From: Paracoccus onchidii
Lineage (GTDB): Bacteria; Pseudomonadota; Alphaproteobacteria; Rhodobacterales; Rhodobacteraceae
DNA: 64,000 nt
Assembly (NCBI RefSeq): GCF_028294535.1
Contig: NZ_JAQBIE010000001.1
Span: 124,001-188,000, forward strand
Reading direction: 5' to 3'
Both the position numbers and the translations under genes were made by a program. Under the pieces are notes generated by a model, which saw only the letters and a program-made list of their open reading frames with translations, was not told the DNA's origin and ran no database searches. Below, piece after piece: positions 49,323 through 58,279 of this stretch. The stretch's first letter is position 1; each line of letters begins with the position of its first letter.

Positions 49323-49682
49323 ATGGCACGAGTTAAATCCGGCAAGGTTACCCACGCCCGCCACAAGAAGGTCCTTGACAAAGCCAAGGGCTATTACGGC
49401 GCGCGTTCGCGCAACTTCCGCACCGCAACGCAGGCTGTCGACAAGGCGAACCAATACGCCACCCGCGACCGCAAGAACCGCAAGCGCAATTTCCGCGCAC
49501 TGTGGATCCAGCGGATCAACGCAGGTGTTCGCGCCATCGACGCCGACCTGACCTATTCGCGGTTCATCAACCTGCTGTCGAAAGCCGGCATCGAGGTTGA
49601 CCGCAAGGTTCTGGCCGATCTGGCCGTCAATGAGCCCGAAGCATTCGGTGCAATCGTTGAAAAAGCGAAAGCGGCTGCCTGA
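49323..49682 (+). CDS. rplT: Ribosomal protein L20
   Basis: 119-aa basic protein with the L20 motifs [17 protein letters not shown] and [15 protein letters not shown]. Ribosome site GAGGACTGAC just upstream. Followed by a clear terminator. In many bacteria pheS follows at once; here a P450 and a symporter intervene. Confidence 0.98.
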   Translation: MARVKSGKVTHARHKKVLDKAKGYYGARSRNFRTATQAVDKANQYATRDRKNRKRNFRALWIQRINAGVRAIDADLTYSRFINLLSKAGIEVDRKVLADLAVNEPEAFGAIVEKAKAAA

Positions 49683-49710
49683 TCCGACAGGTTCTTTGCA
49701 GTTCAAGATG

Positions 49711-49738
49711 AAAACCCGCGCGACAGCGCGGGTTTTTT
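49711..49738 (+). terminator. rplT terminator
   Basis: 11-bp stem AAAACCCGCGC / GCGCGGGTTTT with a GACA tetraloop and a T-run, 28 bp after rplT. Confidence 0.93.
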
Positions 49739-49898
49739 CGTTTCAGGTGCGCGTTGTCGGATCGCATGGTGTCGGAAGGCACAGGATGTTTGGGATTGAG
49801 TTGATGTCAGGTGGCTCCTATCCTCGGGCGATCAACCTGAAATGGCGGGCCCTTGGCTGATTCCGGGCTGCGCCGGGATCAGGAAGCGGGGGGCAGGC

Positions 49899-51239
49899 AT
49901 GAACGCGGATTTTCCGCCCCGGGTTCCCTTGGTGACAAGACCGGTGGGGATATGGGAAACGGTTGGCATGGCCCGGCGCAATGTTCTGGGCCTTATTCCC
50001 CAGATTGCCGTTCATCAGCCGATTGTCTCGGGTCGCACCGGCATTCGCTGGCATATGGTGATGGATCCCGACAGTTTGCGACGGATTCTGAAGGAACGGG
50101 TCGATGATTACCCGAAATCGGAAACCACCAAGCTGATTCTGAACCCCGCTGTCGGAGACAGCCTGTTTGTGGCCGAAGGTGCGCATTGGCGGTGGCAGCG
50201 CCGGGCCATGGCGCCGGCTTTTGCGCTGCGCCATGTGACCGCCCTTGCCCCGGTCATGACAGCTGCTGCCGAAGCCTCGTCCGATCGGTTGATGAAGGCT
50301 CGCGGCCCGGTGGATCTGTTCGAGGAAACCGTTGCCGCGACCTTCGAGGTGATCGCCGATGTCACGCTGTCGGGCGATTCCGGATTTGACCGCAAGGCGG
50401 TGCATCACGCCATCAACCGATATATCGCGCAGGTCGCGAAACTGTCTTTGTTGGATGTTCTGGGGCTGCCTGCATGGGTGCCCCGGCCCGGAAGGGCGTT
50501 TTCGGGAAAGGATCTGCGGCGGATGAAGGCAATGGCTGATCAGGCCATCGCCGCCCGCGCGACTGTCCCGGCGCGGCCAACAGCGGATCTGCTGGACCTG
50601 CTTTATGCCGCGCAGGATCCTGAAACAGGTCGCAGCATGACGGCCGACGAATTGCGCGACAACCTGTTGACCTTCATCGTTGCGGGCCATGAAACCACGG
50701 CGCTGACTCTTGCGTGGTCGCTCTATCTTTGCGCCTTTGATCCCGAGGTGCAGCAACGCGCCGCCGCCGAGGCCGGACTTGCATTGCAAGGCCGTGCGGC
50801 AACGGCGGATGATCTGCCGGCCTTGCCCTATATCCACCGCGTCGTGAACGAGGCATTGCGACTGTACCCGCCTGCGGCCTTCCTGTCGCGGACGGCCCGC
50901 GCCCCGGATGCGTTATGCGGCCGCAACATCCGTGCCGGTGATACGATCATCCTGCCGATCTATGCGCTGCATCGCCATCATTTGCTTTGGCGCAACCCGG
51001 ACGCCTTTGATCCGGATCGTTTTCTGGACACACCGGACCGCTACGCGTTTCTTCCCTTCGGGGCGGGGCCGCGTATTTGCATCGGAGCAAGCTTTGCCAT
51101 CCAGGAGGCGGTCATCATCCTTGCGACCCTGCTTGCGCGGTTCCGCTTCGAAACCGTTTCGGGGCAGACACCGCAACCACGGATGATCCTGACTTTGCGT
51201 CCGCATGGGGGTGTCATCCTGCGGGTTTCGCCGCGCTGA
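49899..51239 (+). CDS. Cytochrome P450
   Basis: 446-aa soluble P450. The ATG at 49899 has GGGGGCAGG upstream; an earlier in-frame ATG at 49842 is less likely. The I-helix reads AGHETT, the K-helix has NEALRLYPP (ExxR), and the heme cysteine is Cys394 in FLPFGAGPRICIG. No membrane anchor. Electron partner not in the window. It lies between rplT and the AGCS symporter, an odd place that suggests insertion; no mobile-element trace is visible. Substrate unknown. Confidence 0.93.
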   Translation: MNADFPPRVPLVTRPVGIWETVGMARRNVLGLIPQIAVHQPIVSGRTGIRWHMVMDPDSLRRILKERVDDYPKSETTKLILNPAVGDSLFVAEGAHWRWQRRAMAPAFALRHVTALAPVMTAAAEASSDRLMKARGPVDLFEETVAATFEVIADVTLSGDSGFDRKAVHHAINRYIAQVAKLSLLDVLGLPAWVPRPGRAFSGKDLRRMKAMADQAIAARATVPARPTADLLDLLYAAQDPETGRSMTADELRDNLLTFIVAGHETTALTLAWSLYLCAFDPEVQQRAAAEAGLALQGRAATADDLPALPYIHRVVNEALRLYPPAAFLSRTARAPDALCGRNIRAGDTIILPIYALHRHHLLWRNPDAFDPDRFLDTPDRYAFLPFGAGPRICIGASFAIQEAVIILATLLARFRFETVSGQTPQPRMILTLRPHGGVILRVSPR

Positions 51240-51325
51240 GGTGCAAGATGGCGGTTGCGCCGGTTGCCTTGCACGGGTTTACGATACACTGTTGCACAGA
51301 ATTGACGCAGTCAGGGGACAGGCGG

Positions 51326-52732
51326 ATGAACATAATCATCGATTTTCTCAATACGATTTTCTGGGGATACATCCTCATTTACGGCCTGTTGGCGGTTGGC
51401 GTCTATTTCACGCTGAGGCTGGGGTTCATCCAGTTCCGCAATTTCGGTGAAATGATCCGCTGCGTCAGCGGATCGGGTGCGGCGGATCGCGATGGCATCA
51501 CACCCTTTCAGGCCCTGACGGTCTCATTGGCCAGCCGAGTGGGCACCGGCAATATCGCCGGTGTGGCCGTGGCGCTGACATTGGGCGGTCCGGGCGCGAT
51601 CTTCTGGATGTGGATGGTGGCATTGGTCGGGATGGCCACTGCCTATGCCGAATCGACCCTGGCGCAGCTATACAAGGTTCACGGTCCAGACGGGATGTAT
51701 CGCGGCGGTCCGGCCTATTACATTGCGCATGGTTTGAAACAGCCGTGGCTGGCGGCGATATTCTCGGTTGCGCTGATTCTGTCCTTTGGGCTGATCTTCA
51801 ACGCGGTTCAGGCCAATTCCATCGCCGAGGCGGTCGAAGGCGCCTTTGGGATCAACAAGGCGCTGGTCGGTCTGGTTATTGCCGGCATGTCGGGAATCAT
51901 CATTTTTGGCGGCATTCCGCAGATCGCAAAGGTGGCCGAAAAGATCGTGCCGGTCATGGCCGGATTGTATCTTCTGGCGGCGATGATCGTTCTGGTCATG
52001 AATATCGGCCAGGTGCCCGGCATTCTGATCGGGATCGTCAAATCGGCCTTTGGTCTGCAAGAGGCCGTGGGCGGTGTCGCGGGCGGGGTCATTGCCGCCG
52101 CGATGAACGGCATCAAGCGGGGTCTTTTCTCGAACGAGGCCGGCATGGGGTCGGCCCCCAATATCGCCGCCGTGGCGGTGCCCAATCCGCACCACCCTTC
52201 AAGCCAGGGATTCGTGCAGGCGCTTGGGGTTTTCGTTGATACCCTGCTGGTTTGTACCGCGACGGCGGTGTTGATCCTGTTGGCGAATGTGATGCCGTCC
52301 GAGGAATTAACCGGGGTCGCACTGACGCAGGCGGCGCTGGCCGATCACTTTGGCGGCTTTGGTTTCGTATTCATCGCGATCGCGATCTTCTTTTTCGCCT
52401 TTACGTCGATCATCGGGAACTATTCCTACGCCGAAAACGCGGTCGTTTATCTGGGCGGCGGCAAGACCGGCGTTCTGGTGCTGCGCGTCGCGGCCCTGGC
52501 AATGGTGGTCTGGGGGGCGATCCAGTCGGTATCGACCGTGTTCAACTTTGCCGATGCAAGCATGGGGCTGATGGCGACCATCAACCTGATCGCCATCGTC
52601 GCGTTGTCGGGGACGGTCACATATGTCACCCGCGACTATCTGCGCCAGCGCAAAGCCGGGGAACAACCCATGTTCCATATCGAAAAACACCCCGAGATCG
52701 CGCCCGGCGTGAACCGGCAGATCTGGAAATGA
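51326..52732 (+). CDS. Alanine/glycine:cation symporter (AGCS) family
   Basis: 468-aa membrane transporter with about eleven helices. The family signature GTGNIAGVAVALTLGGPGA (residues 72-90) is intact, followed by MAYAE-like MATAYAESTLAQLY. Sodium- or proton-coupled uptake of alanine/glycine is usual. Start at 51326, site AGGCGG; 86 bp after the P450. A terminator follows. Confidence 0.93.
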   Translation: MNIIIDFLNTIFWGYILIYGLLAVGVYFTLRLGFIQFRNFGEMIRCVSGSGAADRDGITPFQALTVSLASRVGTGNIAGVAVALTLGGPGAIFWMWMVALVGMATAYAESTLAQLYKVHGPDGMYRGGPAYYIAHGLKQPWLAAIFSVALILSFGLIFNAVQANSIAEAVEGAFGINKALVGLVIAGMSGIIIFGGIPQIAKVAEKIVPVMAGLYLLAAMIVLVMNIGQVPGILIGIVKSAFGLQEAVGGVAGGVIAAAMNGIKRGLFSNEAGMGSAPNIAAVAVPNPHHPSSQGFVQALGVFVDTLLVCTATAVLILLANVMPSEELTGVALTQAALADHFGGFGFVFIAIAIFFFAFTSIIGNYSYAENAVVYLGGGKTGVLVLRVAALAMVVWGAIQSVSTVFNFADASMGLMATINLIAIVALSGTVTYVTRDYLRQRKAGEQPMFHIEKHPEIAPGVNRQIWK

Positions 52733-52738
52733 GGCCCG

Positions 52739-52765
52739 GCCTCGGCCGTCTGGCACGGCCGAGGC
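52739..52765 (+). terminator. AGCS symporter terminator
   Basis: 11-bp stem GCCTCGGCCGT / ACGGCCGAGGC with a CTGGC loop followed by TTTC, 6 bp after the stop. Confidence 0.75.
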
Positions 52766-52818
52766 TTTCACCTTGCGGCGACAAATGCTAACGCAGGCCC
52801 CGACCGGGACGCTAAGGC

Positions 52819-53904
52819 ATGACAATGGATGATCTGACTCCGCTTCGCCAGCAATGGCTTGATCGTATCAAAGACGCTGCAGACCCTGCGGCCATCGAGA
52901 ATGTGCGCCTTGCCGCGCTTGGCAAGAAGGGCGAAATCAGCCTGAAAATGCGCGAGCTGGGCAAGATGACGCCTGAACAGCGCCAGACCACAGGTCGCGC
53001 GTTGAACGAGCTGCGCGACGAGATCGACAGCGCGTTGCGTGCCCGCAAGGCCGCGTTGGATGATGCCGCACTCGAGGCGCGGCTGGCCGAAGAATGGCTG
53101 GATGTTACCTTGCCCGGACGTCCGCGTCCGCAAGGCACGATCCATCCCGTCAGCCAGGTCATCGAAGAAGTCACCGCGATTTTCGCGGATATGGGCTTTG
53201 CCGTGGCCGAAGGTCCACAGGTCGAGACAGACTGGTATAATTTCGATGCACTGAACATCGCGCCCGAACATCCCGCGCGCCAGGAACATGACACGTTCTT
53301 CATGCATCGCGCGGAGGGTGATGACCGCCCGCCCCATGTGCTGCGCACCCATACGTCGCCGGTGCAGATCCGCGCGATGCAGGAACAGGGCGCACCGATC
53401 CGGGTGATATGTCCGGGACGCGTGTATCGCATGGATATGGATCAGACCCACACGCCGATGTTCCACCAGATCGAAGGTCTGGCGATCGGGCGCGATATTT
53501 CCATGGCGCAACTGAAATGGACGCTTGAAGAATTCTTCTCGGCCTATTTCGGCAAGCCGGTCAAAACCCGTTTCCGCGCCAGCCATTTCCCCTTTACCGA
53601 ACCGTCGGCCGAGGTCGATATCCAGTGTTCCTGGGAGGGCGGCACGCTGAAGGTCGGCGAGGGCGACGGGTGGCTTGAAGTCTTGGGTTCTGGCATGGTC
53701 CATCCCCATGTGCTGCGCTCAGGCGGCATTGACCCGAATGAATGGCAGGGCTTCGCCTTTGGCATGGGGATCGACCGGATCGCGATGCTGAAATACGGCA
53801 TCCCCGATCTGCGCGCCTTCTTCGAAAGCGATTTGCGCTGGCTGCGTCATTTCGGCTTTGCGCCGGGGGATGTGCCTTCGGTGGCCGGCGGGTTGAACCG
53901 TTGA
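52819..53904 (+). CDS. pheS: Phenylalanyl-tRNA synthetase alpha subunit
   Basis: 361-aa catalytic subunit. N-terminal coiled-coil (about 1-80), class II motif 2 region [16 protein letters not shown], and motif 3 [14 protein letters not shown] are intact. ATG 52825 is an alternative start with a better-spaced AAGG. The partner pheT is about 5.9 kb away, an unusual split. Overlaps the next gene by 4 bases (TTGA). Confidence 0.98.
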   Translation: MTMDDLTPLRQQWLDRIKDAADPAAIENVRLAALGKKGEISLKMRELGKMTPEQRQTTGRALNELRDEIDSALRARKAALDDAALEARLAEEWLDVTLPGRPRPQGTIHPVSQVIEEVTAIFADMGFAVAEGPQVETDWYNFDALNIAPEHPARQEHDTFFMHRAEGDDRPPHVLRTHTSPVQIRAMQEQGAPIRVICPGRVYRMDMDQTHTPMFHQIEGLAIGRDISMAQLKWTLEEFFSAYFGKPVKTRFRASHFPFTEPSAEVDIQCSWEGGTLKVGEGDGWLEVLGSGMVHPHVLRSGGIDPNEWQGFAFGMGIDRIAMLKYGIPDLRAFFESDLRWLRHFGFAPGDVPSVAGGLNR

Positions 53905-54191
53905 GCTTCTGGCGGGAAATATTCCGCCACGAGAACCGAGAGGCGACGCCGCAATCGCGCCGCCTCTATGCCCGGTTCGAGATCGCACATACCGTCGTGG
54001 ATTTCACTGCCGCGCTTTGCTTTATCATTGGTTCGATCATGTTTTTCTACGAGGCATGGCAGATTCCGGCGACATGGTTCTTTACCATTGGCTCGGTCTT
54101 TTTCGCGCTGAAGCCCAGCCTGCGTCTTTGGCGCGAGATCAAGCTGTATCGTATGGGCAAACTGTCAGAGCTGTCTGATCGGCTGCGCTGA
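53901..54191 (+). CDS. YrhK-like membrane protein
   Basis: 96-aa protein starting at a TTG that overlaps the pheS stop (TTGA). Two hydrophobic segments (about 35-52 and 54-72) separated by IPATW, and a basic C-terminus ([12 protein letters not shown]). The YrhK-like pattern ([21 protein letters not shown]) is recognisable. Translation coupling with pheS is curious; no known link to tRNA charging. Confidence 0.75.
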   Translation: MSFWREIFRHENREATPQSRRLYARFEIAHTVVDFTAALCFIIGSIMFFYEAWQIPATWFFTIGSVFFALKPSLRLWREIKLYRMGKLSELSDRLR

Positions 54192-54214
54192 GACGCAATG
54201 ATGTCGGAAACAGA

Positions 54215-54248
54215 ACGCGCCGCCCTGTTTTGCAACCTGGCGGCGCGT
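54215..54248. terminator. Bidirectional terminator hairpin
   Basis: 10-bp perfect stem ACGCGCCGCC / GGCGGCGCGT, followed by CTTGTTT on the plus strand, between the YrhK-like and SDR genes. Confidence 0.8.
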
Positions 54249-54270
54249 CTTGTTTGTCAGCCCTGTGCGA

Positions 54271-55068
54271 TCAGGCTTTTTCGGTCAGGCGGGCGACGGT
54301 CTGTTCGATCGTGTGCATCACCTTGCGGCTGTGGGTTTCGTCCAGCGCGGCGGCATGGGGTTGATTGAACCGTCCGGCGTCATTGTCAAAATACAAGCCG
54401 CTGGCATTTGCAAATTCCGGGTCGGTAGAGAGCGCGGCCAGGATATCTGCGCCGATCTGCAGATCGCTGCCCGCCACGCCAAAGCCTTCTTTGACCATTT
54501 TAGAGGCCAGCAGCGACCCCGGATTGACGGCAATCATGGCCGGTCCGTTCGGATGGTTGCGGGCCAGTTCACGGGTCCAGATCGTCAGGGCCAGCTTGCT
54601 TTGCGCATAGGCAGGATAATCATCTATGACATGCTTTCCTGCCATGGCCTCGGTGTCGATGGGGGCTTGGGCAGCGGATGACAGATTCACGATCCGACCC
54701 TCGGGCGGAACGATGGGCAGCAGCAGCTTGGTCAATAGATAAGGGGCAAAGGTATTGATCACGAAACGCAGGTCCAATCCGTCGGGGCCGATCGGATCGG
54801 GGATCTTGTAGACGCCGGCATTGTTGATGATCACATCCAGCCGCTTGTGCCTGGCCAGCACAGCATCAGCCAATGTCTTGACACCATCCATCGATGACAG
54901 GTCTGCCAGATAGCTTTCGGTGATGCCGCCGATTTCCGCGGCCGCCGCCGCCAGCTTGGCTTGGCTGCGCCCGTGAAGCAAAAGCGTATGGCCGTCTTTT
55001 GCCAGTGTCCTGGCGGTTTGCAGACCAACGCCGTCGGTTGCGCCGGTGATCAATATGGTCTTGGCCAT
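54271..55068 (-). CDS. Short-chain dehydrogenase/reductase (retinol dehydrogenase-like)
   Basis: 265-aa SDR. The Rossmann motif is TGATDGVG (residues 8-15), then the NNAG motif (81-84) and the catalytic YAQSK. The LSS before it supplies the catalytic serine. Closest in style to light-dependent-reductase/retinol-type SDRs acting on large lipophilic substrates. Last gene of the DUF1330-CmcJ-LLM-SDR operon (4-bp gap). Confidence 0.92.
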   Translation of the reverse strand: MAKTILITGATDGVGLQTARTLAKDGHTLLLHGRSQAKLAAAAAEIGGITESYLADLSSMDGVKTLADAVLARHKRLDVIINNAGVYKIPDPIGPDGLDLRFVINTFAPYLLTKLLLPIVPPEGRIVNLSSAAQAPIDTEAMAGKHVIDDYPAYAQSKLALTIWTRELARNHPNGPAMIAVNPGSLLASKMVKEGFGVAGSDLQIGADILAALSTDPEFANASGLYFDNDAGRFNQPHAAALDETHSRKVMHTIEQTVARLTEKA

Positions 55069-55072
55069 GATG

Positions 55073-56047
55073 TCAGTCCTTATGGGAAAAGGCGGGCAGA
55101 AGATCTTCTGCCATGCGTTTCATCGTTGTTTCGATATCGGCATTGTTAAAGCGCAGGTTCAAGGCGACGTGATTGACCCCAAGCGCCCGCAACTCCGAAA
55201 GATACAGCCGCAGGAAGCGCGCCCCCGATCGGAACCCCAGATGGATCGGGCGTGCCGGTGCATCGGGATCTTCTTCCAGATCCACGTAGAGCGACTGCAT
55301 CACCGGGCGGTCGCCGATGCCCGCCGCAGACGTCTGGTTGCGATAGGTGCTGACCACGCGTTCCTGCGCACGGATGTCGCGAGGATAGGTCATCCAACCG
55401 TCTCCGTTGGCTGCAACCCATTCGGGGGATTGCTGGCTGCCGCCCGTGATCAACAGCGGCAGGCGGCCGCCGGTGGGTTTGGGCAACATGTCGATATTGC
55501 CGGAAAGATCGCCCAGCTGTGTTTGCAGGGTGGGGCAGGTTTCGGCCATCTTGCGGATATAGGTGAAACTGTCGCGAAACCGTGCGCCGCGATCCGGGAA
55601 CGTCGCCCCCATTGCGGGATATTCCTCGGGTCGATCACCTGATGCCACACCCAGAAGCAACCGCCCCCCTGAAAGCTGATCGACCGAAGCCGCCGCCTTG
55701 GCAACATGGGCCGGATGACGCAGAGGCAGGACGACGCTGGCCACCCCCAACGCGATATGCTGTGTCGTCATGGCCAGCGCGCCAAGATAGACGAAAGGAT
55801 CATGGATCTGACCCGCATCGCCGAAACCGGGAACGTTGAAGGGCACGTCACGCAACCATATCGCTGAAAAACCAAGCGTTTCGGCCAGTTTGATCCGTTC
55901 GATATGGCGTTCCAGTGTCGGCACCGGATTGTTTCCATGCGCTTCGACAGGCGCGACCAGGCCCAGGGTCAGGCGTCCGGGCCGAAACACCGAGTTATAG
56001 GCGCGGTTGATGGTCGGGAATGCATCGGGATGGGCAGAGTCACGCAT
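55073..56047 (-). CDS. LLM class flavin-dependent oxidoreductase
   Basis: 324-aa luciferase-like monooxygenase fold. GRLTLGLVAPVEAHGNNPVP opens the barrel; GFSAIWLRDVPF and the ALGVASVVLPLRHPAH segment are typical, as is the GVASGDRPEEYPAMG segment (residues 145-159). Uses FMN or F420; bacterial luciferase-like enzymes of this class usually use reduced FMN from a partner reductase. The substrate is unknown. Middle of the operon, 18 bp after the CmcJ-like gene and 4 bp before the SDR. Confidence 0.9.
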   Translation of the reverse strand: MRDSAHPDAFPTINRAYNSVFRPGRLTLGLVAPVEAHGNNPVPTLERHIERIKLAETLGFSAIWLRDVPFNVPGFGDAGQIHDPFVYLGALAMTTQHIALGVASVVLPLRHPAHVAKAAASVDQLSGGRLLLGVASGDRPEEYPAMGATFPDRGARFRDSFTYIRKMAETCPTLQTQLGDLSGNIDMLPKPTGGRLPLLITGGSQQSPEWVAANGDGWMTYPRDIRAQERVVSTYRNQTSAAGIGDRPVMQSLYVDLEEDPDAPARPIHLGFRSGARFLRLYLSELRALGVNHVALNLRFNNADIETTMKRMAEDLLPAFSHKD

Positions 56048-56065
56048 GATTGCACCTTCTTGTGG

Positions 56066-56842
56066 TCAGAATCTTACCAAAGTCCGGCTTTCGAGGCTTT
56101 TGCGCACGGAGGTTATGCCGGGGTTCTCGACCAGATCGATCGCGCTGTGCGCCACGGATGGCAGGCCTCGATTGTCATATATGTTGAAATAGACGATCTC
56201 GTTCGGGTTCATGCAGGATTGATAGATCCATTCATGATGCTTGTTTGCGACAAGCCCCATGATGTTTCCGCGCCGGTCGGGATAGATCAGGTCGATCTTG
56301 ATCCAGTCTTCATGCGGCACCGATGCGGGCCGAACAAACCCCAGAGGCGCACTGTTGATCGGGTTTTCCACCGGGCGCCATATATTGATGAACGCATAAT
56401 GCCCGTCTTGCCAATCTGCTGCGCGTTGCGGCCCCAGCAGATCGACCAGCCGTTTTTCCGCGCCCTCGGGGCTATAGTCGCTATGGACGTTGCGGGCGGG
56501 TTTGCGATTGGCGTCGGGATCGTCGACGCGCAATGTGTGATCGAACACGATCACCTCACGTGCCGCCAGCCGATCTGTCAGCAATGCGGCCAGTTCGCGG
56601 TCATATTGCTGGCGCCAATCCTGCATATCGGAAAAATCAGTGATCGCGCTTGGATAGGTTTCAAAGGCAACGCCGTCGCGCGCATATATTGTCGACCCCG
56701 CAATGCGCAGATCGTTCAGGGTGATCTGGGTTTCGGCCAGTTCGGGCGAGATCAGATTGCCCGCCACCCCATCGGCATCGATGACGAATGATTGCCGGTA
56801 GGGGGCATGAACGTGATAATTGACGCGTCCTGTGTTCGACAT
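56066..56842 (-). CDS. CmcJ/NvfI-like oxygenase family protein
   Basis: 258-aa protein of the CmcJ/NvfI family, seen in cephamycin (CmcJ, 7-alpha-hydroxylation) and fungal meroterpenoid (NvfI) pathways. Family-like blocks are VIVFDHTLR, ARNVHSDYSPEGAEKRL, AFINIWRPVE and HHEWIYQSCMNPNE. The HxD-like and downstream His could bind Fe(II), but I have not verified the facial triad. Follows the DUF1330 gene by 36 bp with the site AAAGGGA. Confidence 0.75.
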   Translation of the reverse strand: MSNTGRVNYHVHAPYRQSFVIDADGVAGNLISPELAETQITLNDLRIAGSTIYARDGVAFETYPSAITDFSDMQDWRQQYDRELAALLTDRLAAREVIVFDHTLRVDDPDANRKPARNVHSDYSPEGAEKRLVDLLGPQRAADWQDGHYAFINIWRPVENPINSAPLGFVRPASVPHEDWIKIDLIYPDRRGNIMGLVANKHHEWIYQSCMNPNEIVYFNIYDNRGLPSVAHSAIDLVENPGITSVRKSLESRTLVRF

Positions 56843-56878
56843 GGTACGTGTTCCCTTTCTCTGTCCGCCCTGTGCCGG

Positions 56879-57181
56879 TCAGGCCAGATCGTCCTGGGCT
56901 TCGATGATGAAATGCGTCGACACGGATCCCTTGCTGCGCGCGCTAAGCCACGGTGCGTATTCGGGATCGTTCAGAAAGCTGAGCGCCGCCTCTTTCGAGG
57001 GCCATTCCAGAATGATGCGCATTCCAGCAGGCTGTTCGATGCCTTCCACCTGTTGGTGGTCGACGGTGCGTGCCAGATAGCGGCCACCATGTTTTGCAAC
57101 AATGTCGTTGACCGAGTTGCGATAGCCTTCGACCCATGAAGTTTCGGTCGGAGTGACGGCGAGAACAGAATAGCAGGTCAT
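56879..57181 (-). CDS. DUF1330 family protein
   Basis: 100-aa small alpha-beta protein (CYSVLAVTPTETSWVEGYRNS, HGGRYLART, MRIILEWPSKEAALSFLND). Same family as the protein at 17.0 kb. First gene of the accessory operon, with the AAGGA site in front. In such clusters DUF1330 proteins may bind a small substrate or product; this is unproven. Confidence 0.85.
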   Translation of the reverse strand: MTCYSVLAVTPTETSWVEGYRNSVNDIVAKHGGRYLARTVDHQQVEGIEQPAGMRIILEWPSKEAALSFLNDPEYAPWLSARSKGSVSTHFIIEAQDDLA

Positions 57182-57222
57182 CTTGCAGATCCTTTGAACG
57201 GATGGTTGCTTGTGAATGACCT

Positions 57223-57283
57223 CAATTTATTAGTTGCATAGCGTAAATAAATTGCCGAAATTCTGAATCATATTTCGCAATTT
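57223..57283. promoter_or_regulatory. Nested palindromes in the LysR/DUF1330 divergent region
   Basis: Two overlapping inverted repeats: CAATTTATT (57223-57231) / AATAAATTG (57246-57254), exact; and AAATTGCCGAAAT (57249-57261) / ATTTCGCAATTT (57272-57283) with one extra base. AT-rich against a GC-rich background, in the 109-bp gap between divergent genes; typical of a LysR operator. Confidence 0.7.
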
Positions 57284-57290
57284 GGATATA

Positions 57291-58196
57291 ATGATGGACA
57301 CAGATGCGCTTCGACTGTTTGTGCTGGCCGCCGAAAAGCTGAACATCAGCGCGGCGGGACGCGCACTGGGTCTTGCGCCCGCGGTTGCGGGGGCGCGGCT
57401 GGCCAAGCTGGAAAATGCTGTTGGTGCGGATCTGTTGCATCGCTCGACCCGGAAGGTGTCCCTGTCGCTGGAAGGGGCGGAATTCCTGCCATATGCCCGC
57501 GAAATTCTGGCGCAAGAGGATGCGGGCCGTGCTGCATTGGGGATGGGTCAGGCCACGCCTCGGGGAACGTTGCGCTTCACCGCGCCCAGCACGTTTGCCC
57601 AATTGTATATCGCGCCGATCCTGCCGGACTTTCTGGCACGTTATCCTGACATGACGCTGGATCTGCGGTTGTCGGATTCCGTTTTCGACCTGATCGAGGG
57701 CAGCTTCGATCTGGCCATCCGCAATTCCGCGCTGGAAGATACCAGCCTCAAGGGGCGCAAGCTGGCCGACGACCGGCGGGTGCTTTGTGCAGCGCCGGAA
57801 TATCTGACGCGGCACGGTCTGCCCGAACACCCTGATGACCTGATACGGCATCAGGTCATTGCCTTCAAGAACCAAAGCCCGCGCCCGCTGACCGGACCAA
57901 ATGGCGAGTCCGCCGTGTTCGAGCCCGCGGCGTCGCATTGCCGGTTGGTGGTCGATGATGGCCTGACGCAAAAGCTGACCACCATGGCGGGGGCCGGGAT
58001 TTCAATGAACTCTCGCTGGAGCGTTGCGGGCGAGTTGGCTTCGGGGCGGCTTGTCCAGGTCTTGCCAGACTACAGGATCGCCGACCGGTCGGTTCTGTGG
58101 CTGGTTTATCCGAAATCCAACGTGCTGTCCTTGAAGGTTCGGGTGTTCATGGATTACCTGATCGAGAGGATCGGAAAATCGCCGGACTGGGAATGA
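57291..58196 (+). CDS. LysR family transcriptional regulator
   Basis: 301-aa regulator. N-terminal winged HTH (DTDALRLFVLAAEKLNISAA... ALGLAPAVAGARLAKLE, about 3-60), then the substrate-binding domain (about 88-295) with VFDLIEGSFDLAIR. The ATG at 57291 is used; TTG 57282 and ATG 57294 are alternatives. Divergent from the DUF1330-led operon, so it almost certainly controls it. The ligand is unknown. Confidence 0.95.
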   Translation: MMDTDALRLFVLAAEKLNISAAGRALGLAPAVAGARLAKLENAVGADLLHRSTRKVSLSLEGAEFLPYAREILAQEDAGRAALGMGQATPRGTLRFTAPSTFAQLYIAPILPDFLARYPDMTLDLRLSDSVFDLIEGSFDLAIRNSALEDTSLKGRKLADDRRVLCAAPEYLTRHGLPEHPDDLIRHQVIAFKNQSPRPLTGPNGESAVFEPAASHCRLVVDDGLTQKLTTMAGAGISMNSRWSVAGELASGRLVQVLPDYRIADRSVLWLVYPKSNVLSLKVRVFMDYLIERIGKSPDWE

Positions 58197-58227
58197 GCCG
58201 GCCCGCCGTCGCGGGATCGCCATGCAG

Positions 58228-58261
58228 GCAAGGGCGGTGCGATCTGTTTCACCGTCCTTGC
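58228..58261. terminator. Bidirectional terminator hairpin
   Basis: 12-bp stem GCAAGGGCGGTG / CACCGTCCTTGC with one G-T wobble, between the convergent LysR and nitroreductase genes. Confidence 0.7.
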
Positions 58262-58279
58262 CTTGTCTTGAATGAATGA

